DNA of 43,618 nt from the NCBI GenBank assembly GCA_023460575.1, contig JAEWPQ010000011.1, positions 1-43,618 of the forward strand. Reading direction: 5' to 3'. This document shows, piece after piece, positions 1 through 7,666 of the stretch. A program made the translations under genes and the position numbers. The notes under the pieces are model-generated. The model saw nothing but the letters and a program-made list of their open reading frames with translations. It made no database searches and was not told the origin of the DNA. Each line of letters begins with the position of its first letter. Within the stretch, counting starts at the first letter, position 1. Origin of the DNA: Bacillota bacterium (GTDB lineage: Bacteria; Bacillota; Clostridia; Lachnospirales; Lachnospiraceae).

Positions 1-551
1 AGGGTTCCTGTGGGGTTATTGGGATTGATAACTACAATTGCCTTAGTCCTGTCTGTAATCTTACTCTTAATATCATTGATATCCGGATACCAGTCTGCAG
101 CTTCGTCACAGATATAGTGAACTGCCGTACCGCCCGCCAGAGTCACAGACGCAGTCCAGAGCGGGTAATCCGGCGAGGGAACCAGGATTTCATCACCGGA
201 ATCCAAAAGGCCCTGCATAGACAGAGTGATTAATTCACTGACTCCGTTTCCTGTATAGACATCATCTGTTCCCACCTCATGAATTCCTTTTTTCCGGCAA
301 TACTTCACAATTGCTTCCCTGGCGGATATTAAGCCCCTGGAATCGGAGTATCCCTCTGTATTGACTAAATTATCATTCATTTTCTTTAAGAGCGCTTCCG
401 GTGCGCGAAAGCCAAATGGAGCCGGGTTGCCGATATTCAGTTTTAAAATTTCCACTCCCTGGGCGATCATTCGGTTTGCTTCGTCCATAACCGGTCCTCT
501 GATGTCGTAGCATACATAATCCAGTTTTTTTGATTTTTCAAATTTTCTCAT
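1..551 (-). CDS. alaA: AlaA-type alanine/pyridoxal-phosphate aminotransferase, C-terminus cut by window edge
   Basis: This is the N-terminal ~183 residues of a fold-type I PLP aminotransferase; the rest lies beyond base 1. What can be read closely follows enterobacterial AlaA (YfbQ): a start with KLDYVCYDIRGPV, then LNIGNPAPFGF, GNGVSELI, SPDYPLWTASV and NPNNPTG at the edge. AlaA-type enzymes make alanine from pyruvate and glutamate in the cytoplasm. The start ATG (549-551) follows a GAGGG ribosome site 8 bases upstream. It is the only gene after the T-box leader at 581-848, whose apparent specifier codon is alanine, which agrees with the enzyme assignment. The PLP lysine lies outside the window, so activity cannot be judged. 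Confidence 0.88.
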   Translation of the reverse strand, partial: MRKFEKSKKLDYVCYDIRGPVMDEANRMIAQGVEILKLNIGNPAPFGFRAPEALLKKMNDNLVNTEGYSDSRGLISAREAIVKYCRKKGIHEVGTDDVYTGNGVSELITLSMQGLLDSGDEILVPSPDYPLWTASVTLAGGTAVHYICDEAADWYPDINDIKSKITDRTKAIVVINPNNPTGT

Positions 552-580
552 AATACATTCCCTCTTTCTTAATTTTGCAT

Positions 581-614
581 AAAAAAAGGCCCCAAGCGTT
601 AAAACGCTTAGGGC
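581..614 (-). terminator. Intrinsic terminator of the T-box leader
   Basis: On the minus strand the stem CCCTAAGCG / CGCTTGGGG closes a TTTTAA loop and is followed by seven T residues. It sits between the T-box sequence and the start codon, as the regulated terminator of a T-box should. Confidence 0.92.
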
Positions 615-848
615 GAATATACAATCCGTGTTACCACCTAAATTCAGAGAATTCTCTGCACTCCATACGGTACTGACATACCGCGTCCCTGTAACGTGGG
701 AATCCGTTGAAGCCTACTTGGAAAATCTTCCGTTGGGTTCAAAGCTCCGAGACTGCTTCCATATACTTCAATAAAGGTTCACACCAGCCACCTTCTCTCT
801 GAAATTCTCCGTATACGTACTATTCCTCTTCATTGCCTTTTCACTATT
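581..848 (-). promoter_or_regulatory. T-box leader (tRNA-sensing riboswitch), probably alanine-specific
   Basis: Read on the minus strand, the leader has the classical parts in order: an AATGAAGAGG..AGTA Stem I entry, an AGAGAG motif with GGTGGCTGGTGTGAACC distal loop, a specifier region, the T-box TAGGTGGTAACACGG (complement of 626-640) and an intrinsic terminator. The specifier context GAA-GCA-GTC-TCGGAGC matches the usual GAA-codon-ACC-UUUGAGC spacing, putting GCA (Ala) at 754-756. The UGGU of the T-box would pair with an ACCA tRNA end, as expected for tRNA-Ala. Uncharged tRNA-Ala would favour antitermination and expression of the downstream aminotransferase. The T-box class is very clear; the alanine specificity is my reading of one codon. 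Confidence 0.93.
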
Positions 849-854
849 TCGGAA

Positions 855-883
855 ATGATACCACAGCCGTATGGAAATGTCAA
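855..883 (-). promoter_or_regulatory. Sigma-A-type promoter for the T-box transcript
   Basis: Minus-strand TTGACA (878-883) and TATCAT (855-860) are separated by exactly 17 bases, placing the transcript start near 848, just ahead of Stem I. The -35 box overlaps the stop codon of the upstream padR-like gene (880-882). Confidence 0.8.
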
Positions 884-1422
884 TAGTCTTCTTTGCTAAA
901 ACCAATACATTCATCAATCCAGGCGATGAAGTTCTGCTGCCGCATAATTGCACCGCGCAGCACAAGAAAATCCCCGAACCGGTCCGAATTACGAGGCGGA
1001 ACTTCAGTGTATTGTTCAAATCTCATTTTTAATGTATTTAAGCGCATAACATGCTGCTGCCGCTGATTTTCCAAAAGATGTATTCTTGCTTCCAAATCCA
1101 GATTACCTGAAAAATACATTCGGAGACGAAATATATCTTTGGGCGTCTTCTGCATCTTTTCATCCTTATTCAGCCACTTAACAAATTCCTTATATCCCGC
1201 TTCCGTAATGGTATAACGTTTTGCTTCCAGAATCTCTCCGCTGATTTCAATGTCGTAATGGACAAGTCCCTCTTCATTTAACTTTTTCAGTTCCGGATAG
1301 ATCTGACTATGATTGGCATACCAGAATTCTGCAAGTTCATTATTAAATTCCTTGGCTATTTCATAACCGGTCATAGGATGACGGCATAGCAGACCTAATA
1401 TGGCATATTTCAAACTTCTCAT
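880..1422 (-). CDS. PadR-family transcriptional regulator
   Basis: A 180-residue protein with an N-terminal PadR winged helix-turn-helix (about residues 1-85; opening LKYAILGLLCRHPMTGYEIA and the SQIYPELKKLNEEGLV recognition region). It ends in a helical C-terminal dimerisation domain of the Vir_act_alpha_C type (about 95-175). Such proteins usually repress a nearby transporter or enzyme and are released by a small ligand. It is divergent from the OFA-type MFS transporter at 1593, with two dyads in the shared 170-bp spacer, so it probably controls that gene and itself. Its stop codon lies inside the promoter of the T-box-alaA unit. Confidence 0.9.
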   Translation of the reverse strand: MRSLKYAILGLLCRHPMTGYEIAKEFNNELAEFWYANHSQIYPELKKLNEEGLVHYDIEISGEILEAKRYTITEAGYKEFVKWLNKDEKMQKTPKDIFRLRMYFSGNLDLEARIHLLENQRQQHVMRLNTLKMRFEQYTEVPPRNSDRFGDFLVLRGAIMRQQNFIAWIDECIGFSKEDY

Positions 1423-1457
1423 TTTATTTTCCCCAATTTTTTTAATTTCTAGATATA

Positions 1458-1485
1458 ACTATAGCAAATATGGAGAATATGTCAA
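1458..1485 (-). promoter_or_regulatory. Promoter of the PadR-like gene
   Basis: Minus-strand TTGACA (1480-1485) and TATAGT (1458-1463) are 16 bases apart, 35-60 bases upstream of the padR-like start. A nearby imperfect palindrome (ATAACAGTGTTGT, 1487-1499) could let a regulator act on this promoter too. Confidence 0.65.
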
Positions 1486-1514
1486 TATAACAGTGTTGTA
1501 CAAAATAATGAAAT

Positions 1515-1580
1515 TTAATACATGTTTATATTGACATGTATTAATGATCATGATATAAACATTGTTATAATAATAACAAT
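1515..1580 (+). promoter_or_regulatory. Transporter promoter embedded in two dyads (candidate PadR operators)
   Basis: The plus-strand promoter TTGACA (1531-1536), 17-base spacer, TATAAA (1554-1559) serves the MFS gene. A perfect 10-bp inverted repeat TTAATACATG...CATGTATTAA (1515-1524 / 1535-1544, 10-base gap) covers the -35 box. Its ATG/CAT core resembles the ATGT-N8-ACAT operators known for PadR proteins. A second perfect repeat, ATTGTTAT-N4-ATAACAAT (1561-1580), sits at the transcript start. The repeats are seen directly; regulator binding is inferred. Confidence 0.72.
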
Positions 1581-1592
1581 TAGGAGGGTAAC

Positions 1593-2825
1593 ATGAATTA
1601 CAACAAAAAAAGATGGCTGATCCTGACCGCCAGCTGTTTCATTAACCTGTGCATCGGTTCTTTGTATGCATGGAGCGTACTTTCTGTTCCAATGGCAGAA
1701 CATTTAAGTCAGATAACAGGGGTGACACTGACTGCCAGAGATTTATCCATTATATTTGTAATCGCCAACGCAGTAGGTCCTATTACCATGATTACAGGAG
1801 GTACCATTAACGACACTATTGGTCCGAAATTAGCGGTCTTAATCGGAGGTATCATGTTCGGCGGCGGTATGTTCCTGTCAGGCTATGCGAATAGCGTGAA
1901 CTTTTTAATCGGAACATACAGCATTTTACTGGGGTTAGGTCTTGGAATGGTATATGGTGCGACCATCAGCACATCCATTAAGTTCTTCCCGGACAAGAGA
2001 GGGCTTGTTGGAGGACTTACCACAGCTACGTTTGGAATCAGTTCCGTCATTATTCCACCCATTGCAGCCATGATTATATCAACAACAGGAGTTACTTCTG
2101 CATTTAAAATTATTGGTGCTGTTTTTACAATAATTATCTGTCTGGGCTCTATATTTATGGAGAAATGCCCCCCCGATTTCGTTCCGGAAGGATATACACC
2201 TCCCTCTGCAGGCAAACAGGCCTCCGTTAATAAAAACTGGAAAGAGATGTTAAAAACACCTGTTTTCTACATCATGATTGTGCTGCTTACCTGCGGTGCA
2301 TTTGCTGCCCTGATGTTTATTCCCATGGCTTCCCCTCTGGCTCAGAACATTGTGGGAATGTCAGTTGTTTCTGCAACGGCTGCCGTTTCCACTCTGGCCT
2401 TATTTAATGTTCTGGGCAGAATCCTTGCAGGATCTGTTTCCGACAGAATCGGACGCATTAACACCCTGGCTCTTGCCTGTGTACTGTCTGTGACTGGTCT
2501 GATCCTGCTTTATTTCTGCAATAAGGGCGATGTGGTTTTATTCTATATAGCCATCTCAATCATCGGAATTTGTTTCGGAGCTTTCATGGGTGTATTCCCG
2601 GGCTTTACTGCCGATCAGTTCGGACCGAAAAACAACAGCGTCAATTACGGAATCATGTTTATCGGATTCGCTCTTGCAGGCACTGTAGGACCAATTATTT
2701 TAAACAAAATTTTTGCTGCTACCGGAAGCTATAAAAATGCGTTCCTTACAGCCATTGTTATCTCCCTGGCCGGACTTGTTCTTACATTTTTATATAGACA
2801 AATGAATAAACCAAAAACTAACTAA
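1593..2825 (+). CDS. MFS transporter, oxalate/formate antiporter (OFA) family
   Basis: A 410-residue integral membrane protein with about 12 hydrophobic helices and a central polar loop (about residues 190-220). The opening (LCIGSLYAWSVLSVPMAEHL) and the GRILAGSVSDRIGR motif between helices 8 and 9 are typical of the OFA branch of the major facilitator superfamily, whose members exchange carboxylates such as oxalate and formate. The real substrate cannot be read from sequence. The start follows a TAGGAGGG ribosome site. The neighbouring divergent PadR regulator and operator-like dyads suggest substrate-induced expression. It ends at a strong two-way terminator. Confidence 0.85.
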   Translation: MNYNKKRWLILTASCFINLCIGSLYAWSVLSVPMAEHLSQITGVTLTARDLSIIFVIANAVGPITMITGGTINDTIGPKLAVLIGGIMFGGGMFLSGYANSVNFLIGTYSILLGLGLGMVYGATISTSIKFFPDKRGLVGGLTTATFGISSVIIPPIAAMIISTTGVTSAFKIIGAVFTIIICLGSIFMEKCPPDFVPEGYTPPSAGKQASVNKNWKEMLKTPVFYIMIVLLTCGAFAALMFIPMASPLAQNIVGMSVVSATAAVSTLALFNVLGRILAGSVSDRIGRINTLALACVLSVTGLILLYFCNKGDVVLFYIAISIIGICFGAFMGVFPGFTADQFGPKNNSVNYGIMFIGFALAGTVGPIILNKIFAATGSYKNAFLTAIVISLAGLVLTFLYRQMNKPKTN

Positions 2826-2842
2826 TACTTGGGAGACCAGAT

Positions 2843-2890
2843 AAAAAGCGCGTCCTGCCAGGACAGACTGCCTGGTAAGACGCGCTTTTT
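2843..2890. terminator. Bidirectional intrinsic terminator
   Basis: A 12-bp stem AAAAAGCGCGTC / GACGCGCTTTTT with an inner CCAGG/CCTGG helix, A-rich on one side and T-rich on the other. It ends the MFS gene on the plus strand and the Gfo/Idh gene on the minus strand, whose stop codon (2889-2891) touches the stem. Confidence 0.9.
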
Positions 2891-3896
2891 ATTTTCCAAA
2901 ATCACTGGCTTGTTCTGCCTCTGCCGGAAACACAATTCCAGCCATTCTCCTTGCTTCTGTCTGAATTCTGCATACACACAGACTATGATCTAAATAACGA
3001 TAGCAGGTCTCTAAATCTCCGGAAAGGATCATAGTTTCAAACTCCAGAAATTCACTGATCATTCGATGACTATATGAATGATCCAATACCGTCTCTTCCG
3101 ATCCGTCATTTAAAACCATACGGACTCCCTTACAGATATTCGCCGGACTGTTCTGTATTAAATATCCCTTGTCCCCCTGAATGATACAGGAATTTGGAGC
3201 ACTGCAGTCCTTTGCTCCGGTGAGACTGCAAAGAAAGTTTCCGTAATCCAGCAAAAGCACTCCGGATGTATCAATTCCTCTTTCTATATTAGCAAAATAA
3301 TGAACCGATTCAGGCATTCCAAAAAGTCCCGCAGTATAATGGACATTATAGATATTAATATCCATCAGCGCACCACCGGCACACGCAGGATCAAAGGCAG
3401 GAAGCACCTCCCCGTTCTTAAAGCGGTCATACCTTCTGGAATACTGGGAATAGCTGCATTGGACAAGCCTGATGCTGCCCAGAGCCGGAAGCAGCTTCTT
3501 TACGCTCCTGTAATCAGGCTGGTAAAGGGTGGTCACAGCCTCAAATAAAAATAAATGTTTCTCCCTGGCCGTCCGGCTTAAGACCAAAGCCTGCTCTATA
3601 GCCGGAGTAAATGGTTTTTCCACAATCACATTCTTTCCTGCCATCAGTGCACGATATGCATAAGAAAAATGAAGATGATTAGGCAGGCCCAAATATACCG
3701 TATCAGCTTCACTCCTTAGAAACTCCTCATAATCGGTAAAAATCTGCCTGATTAAATACTCCTTTGCAAGCACTCTGGCCTCGTCTTCGCTTCTTTTTGT
3801 GCAGCAGAGAGACAAAATCATGGTATTCTTCAGATGATGGGCAATGGAAAGAAACTCCTTTGCAATGATTCCCGAACCAACGATTCCCAGCTTCAT
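2889..3896 (-). CDS. Gfo/Idh/MocA-family oxidoreductase
   Basis: A 335-residue protein. It has an N-terminal Rossmann NAD(P) domain (GIVGSGIIAKEF at residues 4-15), the family motif VEKP near residue 94, and a C-terminal alpha/beta substrate domain (CAGGALMDINIYNVHY). Family members oxidise or reduce a sugar, inositol or diol hydroxyl with a nicotinamide cofactor. No pathway partner is adjacent: the next gene in the same direction is a carbonic anhydrase after a 31-base gap. The start has a GAGGAG site. Substrate unknown; it is one of four members of this family in the window. Confidence 0.85.
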   Translation of the reverse strand: MKLGIVGSGIIAKEFLSIAHHLKNTMILSLCCTKRSEDEARVLAKEYLIRQIFTDYEEFLRSEADTVYLGLPNHLHFSYAYRALMAGKNVIVEKPFTPAIEQALVLSRTAREKHLFLFEAVTTLYQPDYRSVKKLLPALGSIRLVQCSYSQYSRRYDRFKNGEVLPAFDPACAGGALMDINIYNVHYTAGLFGMPESVHYFANIERGIDTSGVLLLDYGNFLCSLTGAKDCSAPNSCIIQGDKGYLIQNSPANICKGVRMVLNDGSEETVLDHSYSHRMISEFLEFETMILSGDLETCYRYLDHSLCVCRIQTEARRMAGIVFPAEAEQASDFGK

Positions 3897-3927
3897 AAAC
3901 CCTACTCCTCTTCCTGCAAAAAACGGA

Positions 3928-4470
3928 TTAAACTACTTTACTTAACTCACCTGTGACAGAATCAATCACCAGCCCATAGACCCGGATCTCATCCGGAACC
4001 AGTGGATGGTTGCGGATCAGTTCCACTGATTTTTTAATAGACTGGTCTAAATCCTTAAATCCACCCAGCCAGGATTCAAAATCGATTCCATAGTACTTGA
4101 TTAAATCAATGTCCTTCTGCCTGATTCCCCGATCCTTCATCATCTCAATCATTTTGCGGCTGTCCGTATATCTGGCCCCGCAGTCCGTGTGGCCGATCAC
4201 TAAGATCTCCCTGACATCCAGTTCATAGATCCCGATTAGAAGACTTCTCATAACACTGCCGAAGGGATGGGAAATGACCCCTCCTGCATTTTTAATAATT
4301 TTTGCATCTCCGTTTTTAAACCCAAGTGCGGCAGGTAGCAGCTCTGTCAGTCTTGTGTCCATACAGGAAACTATGGCCGTTTTCTTTTCCGGATATTTAT
4401 TTGTAATAAATTTTTCATAGCCTTTGTTCTTAACAAACTCTTTGTTATATTCCAGTATATCATTTAACAT
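3928..4470 (-). CDS. Beta-class carbonic anhydrase
   Basis: A 180-residue cytosolic enzyme that interconverts CO2 and bicarbonate. The beta-class zinc signature is complete: Cys36 with the Asp38-Arg40 dyad in SCMDTRL, and His94/Cys97 in GHTDCGA. It belongs to the short branch common in Clostridia and lacks an export signal. It lies between a beta-propeller gene and a Gfo/Idh gene, all on the minus strand with gaps of about 30 bases, so co-transcription is possible though no functional link is obvious. Confidence 0.92.
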   Translation of the reverse strand: MLNDILEYNKEFVKNKGYEKFITNKYPEKKTAIVSCMDTRLTELLPAALGFKNGDAKIIKNAGGVISHPFGSVMRSLLIGIYELDVREILVIGHTDCGARYTDSRKMIEMMKDRGIRQKDIDLIKYYGIDFESWLGGFKDLDQSIKKSVELIRNHPLVPDEIRVYGLVIDSVTGELSKVV

Positions 4471-4497
4471 CTTATGTAATACTCCTTATTTGTATAA

Positions 4498-5868
4498 TTA
4501 ATTATTGGTGCGAAATGCTCTCCAGACCACTCCTGTTCCGGGGATAAAAATATTAGGATCATCTAAAATATTTAACCCCATGTCAACGATATACAGGGAA
4601 TCATTGGGTCCAAACACCAGATGGCATGGTCTCTCAAGTCCGCCTCCCTTTGAAAGGGATGCCGGGAATCCGCTCATATTGATGGCAAATGTGCTGATGG
4701 TTCTTGCACGCATATCAATCTTTGATATCCGGTGCCCCGCACTGGCATAGGACAGTCCGTCTCCCAACGCGGACCGTATGGTACTGCCATATTCCGCCAC
4801 ATAAACATCTCCGTAAGGTCCGAATCTCTGATTATAATTAAAATCAAAACTCATAAGAGTTGAGTTGGGCGGAAAGGTTACATAGGGTCTTGGCGGAATA
4901 TTGGGCTGATTTTTAAAAATCAAGGTAGGCTGATGGCCCCCGGATGGTGTAAATCTTGGAGAATTGACCGGTTCCCCTCCTGAATAATCCGGCCAGCCAT
5001 ACCAGAGATCCGGAGTTATGTAATAGAAATCATCTGTCGCATTCTCAATAGGCCTGCTGCCTACCGGATTAAACCCGTTATTTATAGCATATAGCTGACC
5101 GCTGTTATTGAACTTTAAAAAAAGGGGATTGCGAAATCCCCAGGCAACCTGCTCTAAATTGGAGCCATCAAGATTTGCCCTTATGATACTGCCGGAGGCT
5201 TTGACATGCTTTTTTCTTGTTTCAAACTCAATATTTGGAATCCCATAAGGAGAAAAGGCTCCGGTAAACGCAAGATCATCGGTCACTGCTTCTGTCAGAA
5301 TATTATCCGTTGTAAAATTCTGGCCGTTCAGTATAACATAATCTCCCGTATAATCACATAGCAATGGAGATACCGGAACCCACTCGTTGTCATTGCCCAC
5401 AACGCCGCTGTTGGTGACAGCCCCCTGTCCAAAATAGATCTTATAATCAGGCGAAAATGCAACCGGACCATTGTAATGATCTCCGTTGCTTGGCAAACCC
5501 ATAATTATATTCTGTCTTGTACCATCCTTAAATATTCGGGTAACAAAGCCTCTGTGTGACACATAAAGAACACCATTTAAATAATTGATTCCTGAAATGG
5601 GAATCATAAAATTTTCAGCAATTAATTCCATCTCGCCGTTCACCAGTTTAAACACCTGGGGATTACCGGTTGACAAACCGGAATCAGCAATATAAAGACT
5701 TCCCTCCTCATCAAAAACAATGCCTGCCGGTGAATTGAGATTTTCTAAAAAAACTTCTATCCCATACCCCTTAACAATATAAATATCAGCAGGGTTCAAA
5801 TATCTTTGGGGGGCAGGATCTACGTCATTACAGGAATGAATCTTACTGCCGTTATTCTCACGTAACAT
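4498..5868 (-). CDS. Six-bladed beta-propeller protein, glucose/sorbosone dehydrogenase-like or NHL type
   Basis: A 456-residue protein built of repeated strand-rich blades with 'D..GSLYIADSG', 'GVLYVSHRG', 'GDVYVAEYG' and 'DSLYIVDMG' elements spaced along its length. These are the typical inner-strand motifs of NHL and soluble PQQ sugar-dehydrogenase propellers. I see no signal peptide or lipobox, unlike most periplasmic or surface sugar dehydrogenases, so it may be cytoplasmic or exported by an unrecognised route. Conserved PQQ residues cannot be assigned with confidence; enzymatic activity is unproven. An AGGTGA site precedes the start. Confidence 0.7.
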   Translation of the reverse strand: MLRENNGSKIHSCNDVDPAPQRYLNPADIYIVKGYGIEVFLENLNSPAGIVFDEEGSLYIADSGLSTGNPQVFKLVNGEMELIAENFMIPISGINYLNGVLYVSHRGFVTRIFKDGTRQNIIMGLPSNGDHYNGPVAFSPDYKIYFGQGAVTNSGVVGNDNEWVPVSPLLCDYTGDYVILNGQNFTTDNILTEAVTDDLAFTGAFSPYGIPNIEFETRKKHVKASGSIIRANLDGSNLEQVAWGFRNPLFLKFNNSGQLYAINNGFNPVGSRPIENATDDFYYITPDLWYGWPDYSGGEPVNSPRFTPSGGHQPTLIFKNQPNIPPRPYVTFPPNSTLMSFDFNYNQRFGPYGDVYVAEYGSTIRSALGDGLSYASAGHRISKIDMRARTISTFAINMSGFPASLSKGGGLERPCHLVFGPNDSLYIVDMGLNILDDPNIFIPGTGVVWRAFRTNN

Positions 5869-5917
5869 TCACTTCACCTGATGTTTTTTACTATTATATT
5901 CATCATACCGGAAAATA

Positions 5918-6892
5918 TCAATCCTGTTTGGAAGCATCTGCATTCAGTAATGCCAGATAAGCTTCATAGCCTTCCGATTTCATCTCCTCTTTTGGAATAA
6001 ATTTAAGAGCCGCACTGTTGATGCAATAGCGCAGTCCGCCCATCTCCTTAAGTCCGTCTGTAAAAACATGACCAAGATGAGCATCTCCCAGACTGCTTCG
6101 CACCTCCGTGCGCCGTCTGCCAAAACTCTTATCTTCCAGCTCCTGAATTAAATCGCCAGTCAGCGGTCTGGAAAAGCTAGGCCAGCCGCATCCGGACTCA
6201 AATTTATCGCAGGATAAGAAAAGCGGCTCTCCGGTTGTTACATCAACATAGATTCCCTCCCTGAATTCATCATAGTACTCATTCTGAAAAGGAGGCTCTG
6301 TTGCACTGTTCTGGGTTACCTCAAACTGGGTTTCCGTCAGACTTCTGCGCAGCTCTTCCTTGGATTTGGACGGAAATTTTTTGCTTTTATCCACTGCAAG
6401 CTTTGCCTTTTGGAATTTGTCCCCTGATATATGACAGTAGCCTTCCGGATTCTTATCCAGATACTTCTGATGATACTCCTCCGCTTTATAATAGTTAAGA
6501 AGTGGTACACGTTCAATGGCAATCTTCTCTTTGTATTTTTTTTGAAGTTCTTCCACTGACTTCTCAATAACCGGCTTATCTCCATCATCGGTATAATAAA
6601 TGCCGGTTCTGTACTGTGTACCGGTATCACCGCCCTGGCGGTTTACGCTGACTGGATTTATGACATCATAATAAAGCTCCAGAATATAGGGGAGTCCTAT
6701 CATGGAATCTTCATATTCCACTTTGACGGTTTCCGCATGTCCGGTATTATTATGGCATACCTCTTCGTAGGTGGGATTTTTAGTTGTTCCATTGGCATAT
6801 CCCACTTCTGTACTTAAAATTCCCGGAATATTTTCCAGATATTTTTCTGTTCCCCAAAAGCATCCGCCTGCCAGATATATCTCTTTTTTCAT
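5918..6892 (-). CDS. msrAB: Fused peptide methionine sulfoxide reductase MsrA-MsrB
   Basis: A 324-residue fusion that repairs oxidised methionine. The MsrA domain (about 1-165) has the catalytic GGCFWG motif with Cys11 and YCHISGD near its end; the MsrB domain (about 185-315) has SGCGWPSF, HLGHVFTDG and the catalytic RYCINSAAL. The two CxxC zinc pairs of many MsrB proteins are absent, as in the zinc-free subgroup. I chose the ATG at 6890-6892 because it follows AGAAAGGTG at good distance; the GTG nine bases upstream lies within that site. The site overlaps the stop of the Nudix gene, so the two are translationally coupled. Confidence 0.93.
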   Translation of the reverse strand: MKKEIYLAGGCFWGTEKYLENIPGILSTEVGYANGTTKNPTYEEVCHNNTGHAETVKVEYEDSMIGLPYILELYYDVINPVSVNRQGGDTGTQYRTGIYYTDDGDKPVIEKSVEELQKKYKEKIAIERVPLLNYYKAEEYHQKYLDKNPEGYCHISGDKFQKAKLAVDKSKKFPSKSKEELRRSLTETQFEVTQNSATEPPFQNEYYDEFREGIYVDVTTGEPLFLSCDKFESGCGWPSFSRPLTGDLIQELEDKSFGRRRTEVRSSLGDAHLGHVFTDGLKEMGGLRYCINSAALKFIPKEEMKSEGYEAYLALLNADASKQD

Positions 6893-6897
6893 AATTA

Positions 6898-7530
6898 TCA
6901 CCTTTCTGCATTCATAGAGTCAAACAGATTATACTGCTCCATCAGTTCCAGACAGGACTTAAGTATCTGCGCCGTCATTCCCCAGATTACCCATGACTCA
7001 TACCGGTAAAACAAAATATCCCGGGTTCCTTTCGTCCACGTATATTGATTGCCTCCAGGGATCCATTCATAGGGAAAATCTTCGGGGGGTTCTGTTACCA
7101 GCATGCTTTCATAGGTTTCCGGTGTCATGCTTCTTAAATAATCAAGAGGTACCTTGATTATTTCCTCCACTTCGTCGGTGCTGAATGTGTCTTTGTAGTC
7201 TTTCAGCTCACCGATAAACGAATGGATGATGAGACGAAAGGGAGAAATGTAAATATCTCCCGGTCCAAGCACCTTAATCTGTCCGGAAGATACATTTAAC
7301 TCCTCCATGGTTTCCCTGACAGCGCATTTTTTAAGTGTTTCACCCGGCTCCAGCTTCCCTCCCGGAAAACATATCTCACCAGGCTGATGCTTTAATTTGC
7401 TGGAACGTTTTTCAAACAACAGATACTTAGCCCCGTTAATGGTAAGTACCGGTATGAAAACTGCATACTTCCTGTATTTTTCTTCCTCGATCATACCGGG
7501 CTTTCTGAGGGAAAATGTCTGCCTGTCCAA
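6898..7530 (-). CDS. Nudix hydrolase, CoA pyrophosphatase-like
   Basis: A protein of about 210 residues with a full Nudix box (GGKLEPGETLKKCAVRETMEE). Directly before it is the LFEKRSSKLKHQPGEICFPGG element that marks the CoA pyrophosphatase (UPF0035) branch. The likely reaction is hydrolysis of CoA or oxidised CoA to phosphopantetheine and 3',5'-ADP. The TTG at 7528-7530 is taken as start: it sits 8 bases after AGGAGG (7539-7544), whereas the longer frame to 7584 runs through the promoter. Coupling to msrAB suggests a shared oxidative-stress or housekeeping role. Confidence 0.88.
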   Translation of the reverse strand: MDRQTFSLRKPGMIEEEKYRKYAVFIPVLTINGAKYLLFEKRSSKLKHQPGEICFPGGKLEPGETLKKCAVRETMEELNVSSGQIKVLGPGDIYISPFRLIIHSFIGELKDYKDTFSTDEVEEIIKVPLDYLRSMTPETYESMLVTEPPEDFPYEWIPGGNQYTWTKGTRDILFYRYESWVIWGMTAQILKSCLELMEQYNLFDSMNAER

Positions 7531-7546
7531 AACCGCCACCTCCTTT

Positions 7547-7586
7547 ATGCTATGAGAATTATAGCATCTTTTTTTATTTCTCACAA
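7547..7586 (-). promoter_or_regulatory. Promoter of the Nudix-msrAB operon with an overlapping inverted repeat
   Basis: Minus-strand TTGTGA (7581-7586), 17-base spacer and TATAAT (7558-7563). A perfect 7-bp inverted repeat ATGCTAT-N7-ATAGCAT (7547-7553 / 7561-7567) spans the -10 box and could be an operator. Confidence 0.65.
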
Positions 7587-7666
7587 TATGATGAAGCTAT
7601 CCGGACGAATAGTTCTTATCCCACAGGCATAGAATGCAGTAATTCAATAATCATGGAGCAACCCAT

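Noticed and set aside
7531..7584. Longer Nudix protein starting at 7584
   Set aside because: The extra codons run through the -10 box and ribosome site of the gene; the TTG at 7530 has an AGGAGG site at correct distance.
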